IMG/VR virus record: IMGVR_UViG_3300038701_002786
Coordinates: 1 to 64,000 of that record
Strand: one strand, 5' to 3'
Length of the DNA: 64,000 nt
Source of the DNA: a virus
Positions 14,850 through 23,073 of the stretch are shown in pieces. The first letter of the stretch is position 1. The number at the start of each line of letters is the position of its first letter. The notes under the pieces are model-generated. The model saw nothing but the letters and a program-made list of their open reading frames with translations. It had not been told where the DNA came from and did not search any database. A program made the translations under genes and the position numbers.

Positions 14850-15272
14850 CTACTGTTCAAATCCATTGTCACGAAACCAGTGCGGCAAATGATACCGGCG
14901 CGGCTCTTCCTCTTGCCACTTTACCTTTGATGTCACCGCAATGAGCGTCAGTGAGGCACTGCTTCCCGCCTTGGCGAAAGACCAAAGCCCCTCAAAACCG
15001 TTCTCGCGCGAGCGGAACACACCCGATTCTTGTTGCAGTGCAACCATGAGCTGATGTGGAAACCGGCCCTTATGATCGATTGGTAGATTCTGGCCACGCG
15101 GGTCGATGAACAACTGCGCATCGTCCGTGTACTGGATTATACCATGAAACACAGGCACATGCGTCAAGTTATGTACGTCAAATCTGTACGAATCATCGTT
15201 GCATGGTTTGCCAAAATACAGTGTATTGGCGCTCCAGTTGACCTTGCGTCGACCTCTTAAAAATAACGTCAT
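14850..15272 (-). CDS. protein of unknown function
   Basis: The 140-residue product appears beta-rich (HVPVFHGIIQYTDDAQLFIDP) with no recognised family. Its start overlaps the stop of the sce7726-like gene by 4 bases. Confidence 0.55.
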   Translation of the reverse strand: MTLFLRGRRKVNWSANTLYFGKPCNDDSYRFDVHNLTHVPVFHGIIQYTDDAQLFIDPRGQNLPIDHKGRFPHQLMVALQQESGVFRSRENGFEGLWSFAKAGSSASLTLIAVTSKVKWQEEEPRRYHLPHWFRDNGFEQ

Positions 15273-16138
15273 AGAGGAATCCGTGTGTGTGTTACTTCAG
15301 ACTGAAGAATGCTCGCCAATCGATCCAGCTGCTTGAGCTTGAACCGAGAAGACAAAAGCAAAGACCAGAGCGATGGCACGCTGCCAAATCGGCCTCCTGG
15401 ATGCGGTGTTTGAAACCGTACCTTCAGTGCTTGCGTGAAATACGCTTGAGCAACCTCAACAGGCAAGGCTTCAAACAACTCCTGACACTTGCGCCACAGA
15501 CTCGACTGTCTTGAGGCGGGTAGTTCGCCGAAATGGTCTTGTATCACATGCTGGTATTCAGCCTTACGCAGACACGAGAAAATGCACCAGTTTTGCGTGT
15601 TTGCCGTATTGTCTTGCGCATCCCTATGCATATCAAGGCTCATATCGTCGCACAACTCAATGATACCGACATGGTCGGGTGCCCGCTCAAACGCCTCGAT
15701 GAGCTTCGATTTTGGCACCACAAGGTTGACCTTGCCAAATACCTTCGAGTAGTCCGCCAATTGGCAGTCAAGGCGATCAAAGGAGTCGTATTCAGATTTG
15801 ATCTCATATGCAACTGTCGTATCACCGACCATCACCACATCAGCAATAGAAGTGAGCGCTCTGAACTCTTGGGTATATGCTGAATCAGCGTGTTGAGATT
15901 GCATGCGGCAAAACTCAAGTGCCAGCGTGTTCTTGTACACGTATTCACCACGCCAGGTGGCATGAAGATAGGCATAACAACTTTCAAACACATCACCCCA
16001 TGCCTCGCCGTCGAGCCAGCCAACTTCCAAACCATCAAGGAAGCGAATCACCAACTTGCTCGAACCAGTCGCAGCAAGTTCTATGAGAACCTTTTTCGAA
16101 AACATGGAGTTTATGAGTTTAAGTTGGCTCGCGTCCAT
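15269..16138 (-). CDS. sce7726-family protein
   Basis: I use the ATG at 16138, immediately after the stop of the DUF3307 gene; an upstream in-frame ATG at 16198 overlaps that gene. The 289-residue product has the sce7726 signature DVVMVGDTTVAYEIKSEYD followed by SFDRLDCQLADYSKVFGKVNLVV (about 95-140). This resembles a PD-(D/E)XK nuclease core: D, then E-x-K, then a helix with Q-x-x-x-Y. The family is named after a Sorangium protein and is widespread in phages and genomic islands. A nuclease or DNA-repair role is inferred, not shown. Confidence 0.8.
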   Translation of the reverse strand: MDASQLKLINSMFSKKVLIELAATGSSKLVIRFLDGLEVGWLDGEAWGDVFESCYAYLHATWRGEYVYKNTLALEFCRMQSQHADSAYTQEFRALTSIADVVMVGDTTVAYEIKSEYDSFDRLDCQLADYSKVFGKVNLVVPKSKLIEAFERAPDHVGIIELCDDMSLDMHRDAQDNTANTQNWCIFSCLRKAEYQHVIQDHFGELPASRQSSLWRKCQELFEALPVEVAQAYFTQALKVRFQTPHPGGRFGSVPSLWSLLLSSRFKLKQLDRLASILQSEVTHTRIPL

Positions 16139-16140
16139 AC

Positions 16141-16551
16141 TCACAACCACCAGGGCAAAGAAATTTGAGTGTAAAAGACCATAGCCAAAAATGAGCAAAA
16201 CAAGTGAATAGAGTTATCCACAACAATCACCGACCACGGCGACATGTGCTCTTTAAACCCATGCTGGCCAAACAGTTTCATCCAAACCGTTGCCAACCTG
16301 TAGCGATCCATCAACACGTGGGTCACAAACACAAACACAAGACCGATCAGCCCAAAAGGACGGGGCGATGCGACCAATCCCACAACTGCCACGCACAAGG
16401 TGTAAATAAGACAATGCACAAGGCAATTCAGCAAACCACGCGTTGCTAAGAGACTTTCGCCGTCTTTGACGGTTTTATGCTGCGCCATCCAATCATTTTG
16501 AAACAAGTAATCGCCCATCATATGAGCCACAATCAACAACCCCATATCCAT
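16141..16551 (-). CDS. DUF3307-family membrane protein
   Basis: Starting at the ATG at 16551 (GAGGGTTAAAAGT upstream), the 136-residue product has the DUF3307 N-terminal motif H-x-x-G-D-Y-L-F-Q-x-D-W-M-A. About four hydrophobic segments follow, with an HVLMDRYR motif between the second and third. It is an integral membrane protein of unknown function, known from phages and bacteria. It sits 2 bases before the sce7726 gene. Confidence 0.8.
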   Translation of the reverse strand: MDMGLLIVAHMMGDYLFQNDWMAQHKTVKDGESLLATRGLLNCLVHCLIYTLCVAVVGLVASPRPFGLIGLVFVFVTHVLMDRYRLATVWMKLFGQHGFKEHMSPWSVIVVDNSIHLFCSFLAMVFYTQISLPWWL

Positions 16552-16555
16552 ACTT

Positions 16556-16768
16556 TTAACCCTCATAGCTTCCCGTGTAATCAACGGGGTTCATTTGTCC
16601 TAGCCTTATGGCCAATTCCTGCTCGGCTTGTGTGAGAAAGGATTCCCACGACTCCAACACGCCAGCATAGAGACCTTCCGTGTGACGTAACGCAATGACG
16701 CGACGCTTCGTCGACTTCATGAGTTTTTCAACTCGCGTATCTGTCATGTGTTCCAATCGACGCTTCAT
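16556..16768 (-). CDS. small helical protein of unknown function
   Basis: The start at 16768 overlaps the upstream stop (ATGA). The 70-residue product has a basic N-terminal half (VEKLMKSTKRRVIALRHTEG) and an amphipathic helix (FLTQAEQELAIRLG). No domain is recognised. Confidence 0.55.
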   Translation of the reverse strand: MKRRLEHMTDTRVEKLMKSTKRRVIALRHTEGLYAGVLESWESFLTQAEQELAIRLGQMNPVDYTGSYEG

Positions 16769-17292
16769 ATTAAATGTGTAGTCCACAGTGAGCACGGGCG
16801 ACAAAGTACACCATTACCAACAGCATAAGGGTCTTCGCACCGCATACACCATTTTGGTGGTGAATCTGAACGTTCCCAATGGTCGATAACATACTGAACC
16901 GCCATCAATTCCACATGTTCTGTGTGCATGATTTTAGCACAATGCCATGCTCTTTTGTACTCACCACGCGCGACCCGTTCGCGCACATCACCAAAGGCTT
17001 TCATGTCATGTTCTTCGTTCTCAATGCGAAGCAAAGTCTGTTGCTTCAATTCCTTTTCAATGCGCTCCGCTTGGATGAACTTGAGGTATGCGCATTGCCA
17101 TTTATAGGCCCGCCATACGATTGGCCCGTAATGTAGCATCGCCAGCGAGTACAGCGCGAAGAGCAGTGACCATGACAACCAAATATCCAAGACCAAAATC
17201 AGAACCAACAACACAATTTGCTCGTATGATTTGCGCATTATATATGGCGATTTTGTATAGAGATACGCCATTACCATGACCAGCTTTTTCAT
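16765..17292 (-). CDS. membrane protein with C-terminal zinc ribbon
   Basis: The 175-residue product has a hydrophobic hairpin at about residues 25-58, a charged coiled-coil-like middle (RIEKELKQQTLLRIENEEHD) and a C-terminal CMRCEDPYAVGNGVLCRPC zinc-ribbon motif. This gives a membrane-anchored, cytoplasmic zinc protein. Both ends overlap neighbours by ATGA, so it lies within a coupled operon. Confidence 0.6.
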   Translation of the reverse strand: MKKLVMVMAYLYTKSPYIMRKSYEQIVLLVLILVLDIWLSWSLLFALYSLAMLHYGPIVWRAYKWQCAYLKFIQAERIEKELKQQTLLRIENEEHDMKAFGDVRERVARGEYKRAWHCAKIMHTEHVELMAVQYVIDHWERSDSPPKWCMRCEDPYAVGNGVLCRPCSLWTTHLI

Positions 17293-17486
17293 ATCGTATG
17301 ACCATCTTTACGTGACCGATTCCAGATCGCGCGAGCATAACTCACGACCTCCGCAGTGTTCATGCGCTCAACTTGTAACCATGACACCACTGTATTGACC
17401 TGGCGCTTGTTCATGTCGGTTTCGTGTAACAGTATGATCTTTGCTTCACCGGCCTTTGGTTTGATGTCTTTAACCGGTGGACTCAT
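17289..17486 (-). CDS. small basic protein of unknown function
   Basis: The start at 17486 overlaps the stop of the upstream DnaJ-like zinc gene (ATGA). The 65-residue product looks like a small helical domain (TDMNKRQVNTVVSWLQVERM), possibly a short HTH, but this is weak. Confidence 0.5.
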   Translation of the reverse strand: MSPPVKDIKPKAGEAKIILLHETDMNKRQVNTVVSWLQVERMNTAEVVSYARAIWNRSRKDGHTI

Positions 17487-17854
17487 TGCTTGCCCGTGCC
17501 TTCGCACAAGTCACATGTATCTTTGACCACCCCGAAAAGCCAACCACGCGGATCATCGCGCATTGTCGTCCCCGAACCATTGCACTGCTCACATTGTGTT
17601 TGCATATGATGAAATTCGACCTCGACCATATACACATAAAAGCTCATGGCATCTGGGTCTTCCTCTTCACCTCCACGGTCATACACAATGTGAAACAGAA
17701 ATGGTTCATCGGATGAACCGCGTATTTTTTGGACATATGCACCATCGCTTTCATATCTGCGTCGCAATGCTTTGGGGCTTTCGTATACACCATCAATCGC
17801 ACCGTTTTCATCAACTGATTCATCGCCATAGAAGCCCGCCCAAACATTAATCAT
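17483..17854 (-). CDS. protein with C-terminal DnaJ-type zinc finger
   Basis: The 123-residue product ends with CEQCNGSGT, then 15 residues and CDLCEGTG, the paired CxxCxGxG motif of the DnaJ central zinc finger. The N-terminal part is acidic and unassigned. A protein-binding role is inferred from the motif. A similar finger occurs in the 35801 gene. Confidence 0.65.
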   Translation of the reverse strand: MINVWAGFYGDESVDENGAIDGVYESPKALRRRYESDGAYVQKIRGSSDEPFLFHIVYDRGGEEEDPDAMSFYVYMVEVEFHHMQTQCEQCNGSGTTMRDDPRGWLFGVVKDTCDLCEGTGKQ

Positions 17855-18252
17855 GGCTCATCTCCTGACTGTGTCGATTCATCGATCGAAAAGTTTGCTC
17901 GCACATACCAACCACCTTCGTCATAACCGCCAGCAGTAATACATAGCCCAAGAACCAACCCAGTGCCTTCAAGATCGAGCTTGAGCCAGGACTTGAACAT
18001 TTCCATGTCCAAATCATCTATATGGCCCTCATCTTGATGACCGCTCAAATCCGCGACCACTGACCATTGCGTATCGTGCGGTCTTTCGTTGATGCGTTCG
18101 ATGGCCTTTTTGCGCATCTTTTGGTACGCGCATGAGGTCGTGTGCTTGACTCTTTCTTGCTTTTTCTTCTCCGCTTCGCGTGCTTGAGCCGCCAGTTGAC
18201 GACGTTTTTCTTGAAGTTGAGCGACTGTTGGGAATTGTGTCGTGTCTGACAT
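17851..18252 (-). CDS. FPT-family protein, paralogue 1 of 3
   Basis: Starting at the ATG at 18252, the 133-residue product opens with a TQFPTVAQLQEKRRQL helix and a charged coil. It ends with a beta-rich domain with GTGLVLGLCITAGGYD and a Trp/Tyr pair. The next two upstream genes start with the same F-P-T-x-x-x-L element and have the same helix-then-beta plan, so the three seem to be old tandem duplicates. The function is unknown. Confidence 0.6.
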   Translation of the reverse strand: MSDTTQFPTVAQLQEKRRQLAAQAREAEKKKQERVKHTTSCAYQKMRKKAIERINERPHDTQWSVVADLSGHQDEGHIDDLDMEMFKSWLKLDLEGTGLVLGLCITAGGYDEGGWYVRANFSIDESTQSGDEP

Positions 18253-18253
18253 T

Positions 18254-18640
18254 TCAACCTCTTGTTGGTCTTGGTTTTGAACCCTTTCTATCGATGCGAG
18301 AAAATCCACAACTGATTGACCAGCGAGGACCGTCAAGGAGTTCAAAAATTTGAAACTCCATACCTGTTTCTTTGATTTTATCCTGTACATTTGACTGAAT
18401 AATGTCTCTGTCAACAAGCTCAGCTTTGAGGTTATATGGGGCATCGACAATCACTCTGAGAGACCACTTGCTGTTGTCAAAACGGTCTCGAATACACTTC
18501 GCTGCCTCTTCCAAAATTTGTTCACACGCAACATCGTGCATCTTAAAGCGAGCCTCTTCTCGAAGCTTATCTTCTTCAGCTTCCATCTGTGCCTTCTTTT
18601 CTAACATTTGGTCGAGTTCTTTTGTTGTCGGAAAATCCAT
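18254..18640 (-). CDS. FPT-family protein, paralogue 2 of 3
   Basis: The start at 18640 has GGAGG 5 bases upstream. The 128-residue product begins MDFPTTKELDQMLEKKAQ, continues as a charged helix and ends with a beta-rich domain (MEFQIFELLDGPRWSISCG). It is related to its neighbours in the first 15 residues and in overall plan. Confidence 0.6.
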   Translation of the reverse strand: MDFPTTKELDQMLEKKAQMEAEEDKLREEARFKMHDVACEQILEEAAKCIRDRFDNSKWSLRVIVDAPYNLKAELVDRDIIQSNVQDKIKETGMEFQIFELLDGPRWSISCGFSRIDRKGSKPRPTRG

Positions 18641-18672
18641 TGGTTCCTCCATGGATGTAGGTTATCTATCGT

Positions 18673-18987
18673 TCACTCGAATCGTTGCGGGTTGTGTATG
18701 ATAGGCATCAATGCCACCTCGATCATCGGACTCTCCCTCGGATCTCCGCTATCGTAAGACAGTTCTTTGTATTGTACCCTCCATTGGTATTCTTCGAGCA
18801 ACCGAACCACTGTTGGCATAAGGCGCATATTCGATGCGTGGACATGAACCACATGTGATCTATTATGGGGGTTCTTTGTGGCCTCACGAATCAATGAGGT
18901 TTTGATTTGCTCAATGACCTCACGCGCAAGCTTAATTTGCTTCGGTTCAACCAATTCGTTCAATTCACCTGGTGTTGGGAAGTTCAT
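18673..18987 (-). CDS. FPT-family protein, paralogue 3 of 3
   Basis: The start at 18987 is preceded by AAGGACGGTGAA and overlaps the end of the upstream gene. The 104-residue product begins MNFPTPGELNELVEPKQIKL, then a helix, then beta strands (YQWRVQYKELSYDSG). It is the shortest of the three tandem paralogues. Confidence 0.6.
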   Translation of the reverse strand: MNFPTPGELNELVEPKQIKLAREVIEQIKTSLIREATKNPHNRSHVVHVHASNMRLMPTVVRLLEEYQWRVQYKELSYDSGDPRESPMIEVALMPIIHNPQRFE

Positions 18988-19358
18988 TTCACCGTCCTTT
19001 TGTTTTTGTAGTTTTCGATCTGCTTGTTGATATATGTGGCGTCTGGATACATTGGTCGTTGAAGTTGCCGAGCGCCATGCCGATACCCGGCTGTACGCCG
19101 AAAGCCCAACGCATATTGCTTGATTTGCCAAATGACCACATTTTCGCGGCGGTTTGCGCTGTACGGTTGCTCGTGCGTCACATGGTGCCACACCTGTCTT
19201 GCGACTTCATAAAAAACGGGAGCATTCACGCCATCAGGCTCTTGCATGGCCACGCGAACACATTCGCGCAACAGCCAATCCAACTTGCCCATCGCAAAAC
19301 CCTCAACACACACGCATTTCTCTTCTTCGATTATAGCAAAATCCGTGCACTTTTGCAT
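18984..19358 (-). CDS. protein of unknown function
   Basis: I use the ATG at 19358, 4 bases after the preceding stop. The 124-residue product is helical, with a short acidic/cysteine stretch (IIEEEKCVCVEG) and a Lys/Arg-rich end. It overlaps the downstream FPT gene by ATGA. Confidence 0.5.
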   Translation of the reverse strand: MQKCTDFAIIEEEKCVCVEGFAMGKLDWLLRECVRVAMQEPDGVNAPVFYEVARQVWHHVTHEQPYSANRRENVVIWQIKQYALGFRRTAGYRHGARQLQRPMYPDATYINKQIENYKNKRTVK

Positions 19359-19362
19359 GGCC

Positions 19363-20202
19363 TTATGCTTCCCAAGCGCGCAAATCGAGTTCTTGTTGTT
19401 CATATCCGACCAACTCCTTACCAGTTGATGTCACAGCGTAGTATCTTGGCGCTGTGCGTGAGCTGCGCGCACAACTTGCATCATAGTTCAGACCAACCAA
19501 TAGACCGGCCATGGCCATCTGCTGTGTGTGTGTCCATACAGGATCAATGCTGGGCACCACGATGAGATTTCGATAACTGTCTTCTGTGCGATTCATTCCC
19601 AAGGCATGGCGAAGTAGTTCAAGATGAACCCCCTCGACATCCATGGGATCACCTGTACATCTCATGTTGGCCTTGATGCGCTTACTGGTAGAACGACGCC
19701 ACCTTTGAGCCGCATTGCAGGAAGACTGGTAACGCCATTGCCGAGTGTTCTGCCACAGCGCATCATCAATTGCAGGCATTCGCCAACCCAACGACATGGC
19801 ATCACAAACAAACGATGCGTAGTGCTGTCTTTCTGGTAATTGCCACACCTCACGCTGTGCGCGCTCAAGGTGCTTGAGATATTCGACGCCGTACAGAATC
19901 GCGTGTGAAACACCCATCCATTTTTCGTAGAAATAAAATGTCTCCTTGCAACGCTCTTCTGCGCTCAATGAAGGCCACAAAACCCTGCCCACGGCAGCGC
20001 GTACAGCACGAAACGTGCAAGGTGCATACAACTCAAACCGATGAAGTTCATCGCGAAAACTCTCCCACGATGCTTGCTCTTTGAACAGGTAGCGCACCAG
20101 CGTCATGTGATCCCATGGTAAGTCAGGGTCAACATCAATCTCTGTCAACGACTGCAATTGTTGCTGATCTTCTGATGGTCGAAACTGCAAGATGTTGTCC
20201 AT
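19363..20202 (-). CDS. protein with C-terminal LG-N-RN winged domain
   Basis: The start at 20202 follows AAGGGTGAAACG. The 279-residue product has an acidic N-terminus and a helical middle. Its C-terminal domain of about 90 residues has LLRHALGMN, SYRNLIVV, AGLLVG and YYAVTSTGKELVG. The same domain forms the whole of the 23466 protein and the C-terminus of the 27930 protein. The pattern looks like a winged helix common in phages. DNA binding is inferred. Confidence 0.65.
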   Translation of the reverse strand: MDNILQFRPSEDQQQLQSLTEIDVDPDLPWDHMTLVRYLFKEQASWESFRDELHRFELYAPCTFRAVRAAVGRVLWPSLSAEERCKETFYFYEKWMGVSHAILYGVEYLKHLERAQREVWQLPERQHYASFVCDAMSLGWRMPAIDDALWQNTRQWRYQSSCNAAQRWRRSTSKRIKANMRCTGDPMDVEGVHLELLRHALGMNRTEDSYRNLIVVPSIDPVWTHTQQMAMAGLLVGLNYDASCARSSRTAPRYYAVTSTGKELVGYEQQELDLRAWEA

Positions 20203-20206
20203 CGTT

Positions 20207-20446
20207 TCACCCTTCTTTGTATCGTTTGTCATACAGGGGCAGGCACTCGCCGCAACAGTCACTACGGTATAGTTTTCGCTCTTCATCATCACACTGATTA
20301 CACAGCAACAACATTCGCGTGCACCCGCACTTAAGTTCGATAAGCGTATCGATCATCGGCTGGTTGCAGCCATGGCAATCATAAACGATATGTCGCCTTG
20401 GTCGATAGATTTCCAGCGCAATGGTTCCTTTTGCTTGCTCACTCAT
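20207..20446 (-). CDS. zinc miniprotein, family member 1
   Basis: The 79-residue product has CHGC, then a spacer, CGCTRMLLLCNQC and CGEC: the pattern C-x2-C, C-G-C, C-x2-C, C-x2-C. The proteins at 20896, 21502 and 22858 have the same order of motifs and similar spacings, so these four genes form one family. Eight or nine cysteines suggest two zinc sites. The function is unknown. Confidence 0.65.
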   Translation of the reverse strand: MSEQAKGTIALEIYRPRRHIVYDCHGCNQPMIDTLIELKCGCTRMLLLCNQCDDEERKLYRSDCCGECLPLYDKRYKEG

Positions 20447-20455
20447 GATTTTGCT

Positions 20456-20815
20456 TCAATTGTTTCGTTTTCGATCTGCCCATTCCTTAAACCCTTCCGG
20501 CAAGGGCCGCCTGTTTTTCTCCGCCCACTCTCTCATTCGTCGGCGGTAAAGAGCGGATTGTTCATATTGCTTTTGCGCGTTTCGGCCACATTCAAACCAG
20601 GGGTATTGGTCACCCCGTGGCCGCCAACTGTATTGACAACCGTAGCAGGTAGCCGTGAACTTTCCGGTGTGTTCAACGTCATCACCATTAATACCGATAC
20701 CGTCTTCTGTTTGCGTATAAGTGAAGACGCCTATCAAGTGCTCATCAATTCTAATATGAGTCGATTTGCATTTCGGGCATTTCTTCGGCTTCCATTTCTG
20801 TGATTTTTCACCCAA
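20456..20815 (-). CDS. zinc-ribbon protein
   Basis: I place the start at a TTG at 20815, with AGAGG 6 bases upstream. The next in-frame ATG (20974 or earlier) would overlap the preceding gene by about 80 bases or more. The 119-residue product starts with KCPKCKSTHIRI and later has CYGCQYSW, a four-cysteine ribbon, then a basic tail (RRRMREWAEKNRRPLPEGF). The start is uncertain; the coding region from 20815 is likely real. Confidence 0.55.
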   Translation of the reverse strand: MGEKSQKWKPKKCPKCKSTHIRIDEHLIGVFTYTQTEDGIGINGDDVEHTGKFTATCYGCQYSWRPRGDQYPWFECGRNAQKQYEQSALYRRRMREWAEKNRRPLPEGFKEWADRKRNN

Positions 20816-20895
20816 AACGAACCTCTTTGATTGTATAGGTCTAAATAGCGATAAATGGGTACTATCATTAGTTAGACCTGATTTACTGCTCAATC

Positions 20896-21123
20896 CTAAC
20901 CGTTCACTTTCAATACGGTTTGATGTTCTTTTCGTCTCTTTTCTGTAGCAATCCTTCGATCGACGCTGAAGCATTCCACGCATCGAGGTTTCATCCTCGA
21001 CATGCACTCAAACATCACGACGTTGCACTTCGGACACGCGGTGCTTTTTTGGCACCCACACGCGTATGGCTTGAACTCTTCCATGGTGCCACACTTGAGA
21101 CAGGCTGGCGATTTGTTGTTCAT
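20896..21123 (-). CDS. zinc miniprotein, family member 2
   Basis: The start at 21123 follows GGAAGCGGGCG. The 75-residue product has CLKC, CGCQKSTACPKC and CVEC in the family order, followed by a basic tail (RRIATEKRRKEHQ). Among the four members it has the most positively charged end. Confidence 0.6.
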   Translation of the reverse strand: MNNKSPACLKCGTMEEFKPYACGCQKSTACPKCNVVMFECMSRMKPRCVECFSVDRRIATEKRRKEHQTVLKVNG

Positions 21124-21133
21124 CGCCCGCTTC

Positions 21134-21427
21134 CTATCGCAATTCCAACAGATCGCGATCCAGCGCAACAAACGCATCCTCTATCGCGATCTCGCAATCC
21201 CACCCAATGTCGCGCGCAGAATTAATAGCCCTGCGCCACAACACATCCGTACCTTGCGTGCCCCTGTGCAACACCCACTCATGGCCGATGTGAGACAACG
21301 TGGCAACCACGACGCCACCGTGGATATAAGCGCAGCCATCCACCCCATGGTGTTCAATGTGCACGCATTCGCCGGTTTTTGATTTGATTTTGCTCACGTC
21401 ATTCATCCCGTCCATCGCTTCCTCCAT
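21134..21427 (-). CDS. small protein of unknown function
   Basis: The 97-residue product (start at 21427, or at one of the in-frame ATGs shortly after it) appears beta-rich in the middle (VDGCAYIHGGVVVATLSHIG) and helical at the end. No family is recognised. Confidence 0.5.
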   Translation of the reverse strand: MEEAMDGMNDVSKIKSKTGECVHIEHHGVDGCAYIHGGVVVATLSHIGHEWVLHRGTQGTDVLWRRAINSARDIGWDCEIAIEDAFVALDRDLLELR

Positions 21428-21501
21428 TTCTCATCACAACAAAACCAGTTTACGAACATGGGCAATGCCACACCATTGGCAGAAAGGCAGTGCGAACTTG
21501 T

Positions 21502-21714
21502 TCATCGGCATACTCCACACCATCGAACACCATCCTTTTCGCGATGATGAGTCATTGCACATTTTTGGCACATCTTCAGCCTTTTCACACAACCACACTC
21601 AAATCGACGTGTTGTGTTCACAATCCACTTGCGCGCATAACACCATTGGCAGCATTGCCTCAAATATTTGGGTGCAACCTGCTGCGTATCGATCGGTTTA
21701 GTTGCACCGCTCAC
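21502..21714 (-). CDS. zinc miniprotein, family member 3
   Basis: The 70-residue product has CCQWC, CGCVKRLKMCQKC and CGVC in the family order. It overlaps the end of the upstream gene (ATGA), which indicates coupling. Confidence 0.65.
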   Translation of the reverse strand: MSGATKPIDTQQVAPKYLRQCCQWCYARKWIVNTTRRFECGCVKRLKMCQKCAMTHHREKDGVRWCGVCR

Positions 21715-22484
21715 AAATGCCCCAATCTAATCTTAGTCTGCTTCAGTGCTTGAGAGATTTCAATCCTGTCAGTTGCATAAAAACACCTTACAGTCTCCGC
21801 TTTTGCGGTGCTTTGAATAGCCCCATACCTTTCGACATCCAAAACAATCATTTCCCATGCGTGTTCATCCATACTCCAATCTTGGCATGCGCATGATTCA
21901 ACGCATTCGCACGATTCATGTTTTTCAATAACATCCTCAAAGTAACTTTCATCAGAATCGCCCGCGTAAGGTCGACACAGAGGCAATCTGAACGATGTTT
22001 CAATACTGATTGTAGGACTAGCTCCCCAGGAATCTCCCCAGGAACACGGACTGCGCCGCAACTCAATTGCAGCAAAAATTGCCAAAAACTCAACTACCAA
22101 TAACCATTCACATTCATAACCAGCGTCCAAAATACGTTGATGGAGTTCGTTGGCCGCGCTACACATCCACCATACGACATCGCCTGCATTTGAATGGTCG
22201 TTGTCGCACAGGTTTAGCGAGGCCATAGAGTACCGCATCCAGTGCTCTCTATGTTCATTGGATGCCAAAAGGACGATGCAAACCACAGCGGCAATCTTGA
22301 ACCATTGGTCCTGCTGCACATCAACCAACGCATCATGCAGATAACCAAAACCATCCGGCTTCATCCACGGACACTTTGCAAACAACCATGGCTGATACTT
22401 GCCAGCAAGCCTAGGATAGATACCAAGCATACGGTGGTAATCACCAGACTCGACATCGCTTCTTATTTCTCCGAAATCACTCAT
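21711..22484 (-). CDS. DFGE-start protein, paralogue of 24810
   Basis: The 257-residue product opens with MSDFGEIRSDVESG; the 24810 protein opens with VVDFGELRSACHQ. Both then run through a helical, Trp-rich body. A cluster ESCECVESCACQD lies near residue 200. The shared start suggests a common ancestor. No domain is recognised. Confidence 0.55.
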   Translation of the reverse strand: MSDFGEIRSDVESGDYHRMLGIYPRLAGKYQPWLFAKCPWMKPDGFGYLHDALVDVQQDQWFKIAAVVCIVLLASNEHREHWMRYSMASLNLCDNDHSNAGDVVWWMCSAANELHQRILDAGYECEWLLVVEFLAIFAAIELRRSPCSWGDSWGASPTISIETSFRLPLCRPYAGDSDESYFEDVIEKHESCECVESCACQDWSMDEHAWEMIVLDVERYGAIQSTAKAETVRCFYATDRIEISQALKQTKIRLGHL

Positions 22485-22487
22485 TGA

Positions 22488-22868
22488 TTATACCATATTT
22501 GAAGGATCTTCGTATGCCCAATCAATCCATTTTTTCAAATCAGCAACGGCACATAGCAACGTTCCAATCACATAGATGCGCATGAAAATCTGTTCAGCAC
22601 ACTCATGTACATAGACCTCAATCACTTCCTCAAACAGATCAACTTGTATAAAGCGCCTACCATCAGAACTGACCCACTCAAGAGTTACACCACACCCAAT
22701 GGGATACACATTAGGATACGGCCTTGCGTTGCAGGTGAGCGGCAACATCTCAAGCGAGCGTCTAATAGCAAATGGAGACACTGCGCCCGCATCATAGTAC
22801 CAACCATCTTTCAACCCATAGAACCCCTTGAGCCTCTTTTCCACTTCTTGGTTCATCTCAATACTCAT
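22488..22868 (-). CDS. conserved protein with W-D/P-x-P/G-x-L-x-W pattern
   Basis: I use the ATG at 22868, overlapping the upstream stop by 11 bases. The 126-residue product has LKDGWYYDAGAVSP, then a helix, then PNVYPIGCGVTLEW and FIQVDLFEEVIEVYV. This order recalls widespread hypothetical proteins of the type W-D-G-x-G-A, P-x-V-x-P, G-x-x-L-E-W. The function is unknown. Confidence 0.55.
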   Translation of the reverse strand: MSIEMNQEVEKRLKGFYGLKDGWYYDAGAVSPFAIRRSLEMLPLTCNARPYPNVYPIGCGVTLEWVSSDGRRFIQVDLFEEVIEVYVHECAEQIFMRIYVIGTLLCAVADLKKWIDWAYEDPSNMV

Positions 22869-23073
22869 CAGCACCACGCGTCCATTTCTCCGCACAGTCT
22901 TCACAAAACCCATACTGATGGATGCCGCCAAACTCACTTACACAATAAGAACAGATCAACATTCGTCTGGAGCAACCACATTCATATGTGATGCGACGAA
23001 TCGTTGCGGTGCTGATGCAAAACTCACACGTGGATGACGACGCTTCTGATTCATGCTCTTCAAAATCAGCCAT
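22858..23073 (-). CDS. zinc miniprotein, family member 4
   Basis: The start at 23073 has AGGAAGG upstream and overlaps the preceding stop. The 71-residue product has an acidic start, then CEFC, CGCSRRMLICSYC and CEDC in the family order. Confidence 0.65.
   Translation of the reverse strand: MADFEEHESEASSSTCEFCISTATIRRITYECGCSRRMLICSYCVSEFGGIHQYGFCEDCAEKWTRGADEY

Noticed and set aside
20837-20879. Inverted repeat AGGTCTAA...TTAGACCT upstream of the gene at 20456
   Set aside because: The 8-bp arms are 27 bases apart and the repeat is seen only once. It could be an operator but there is no supporting promoter.
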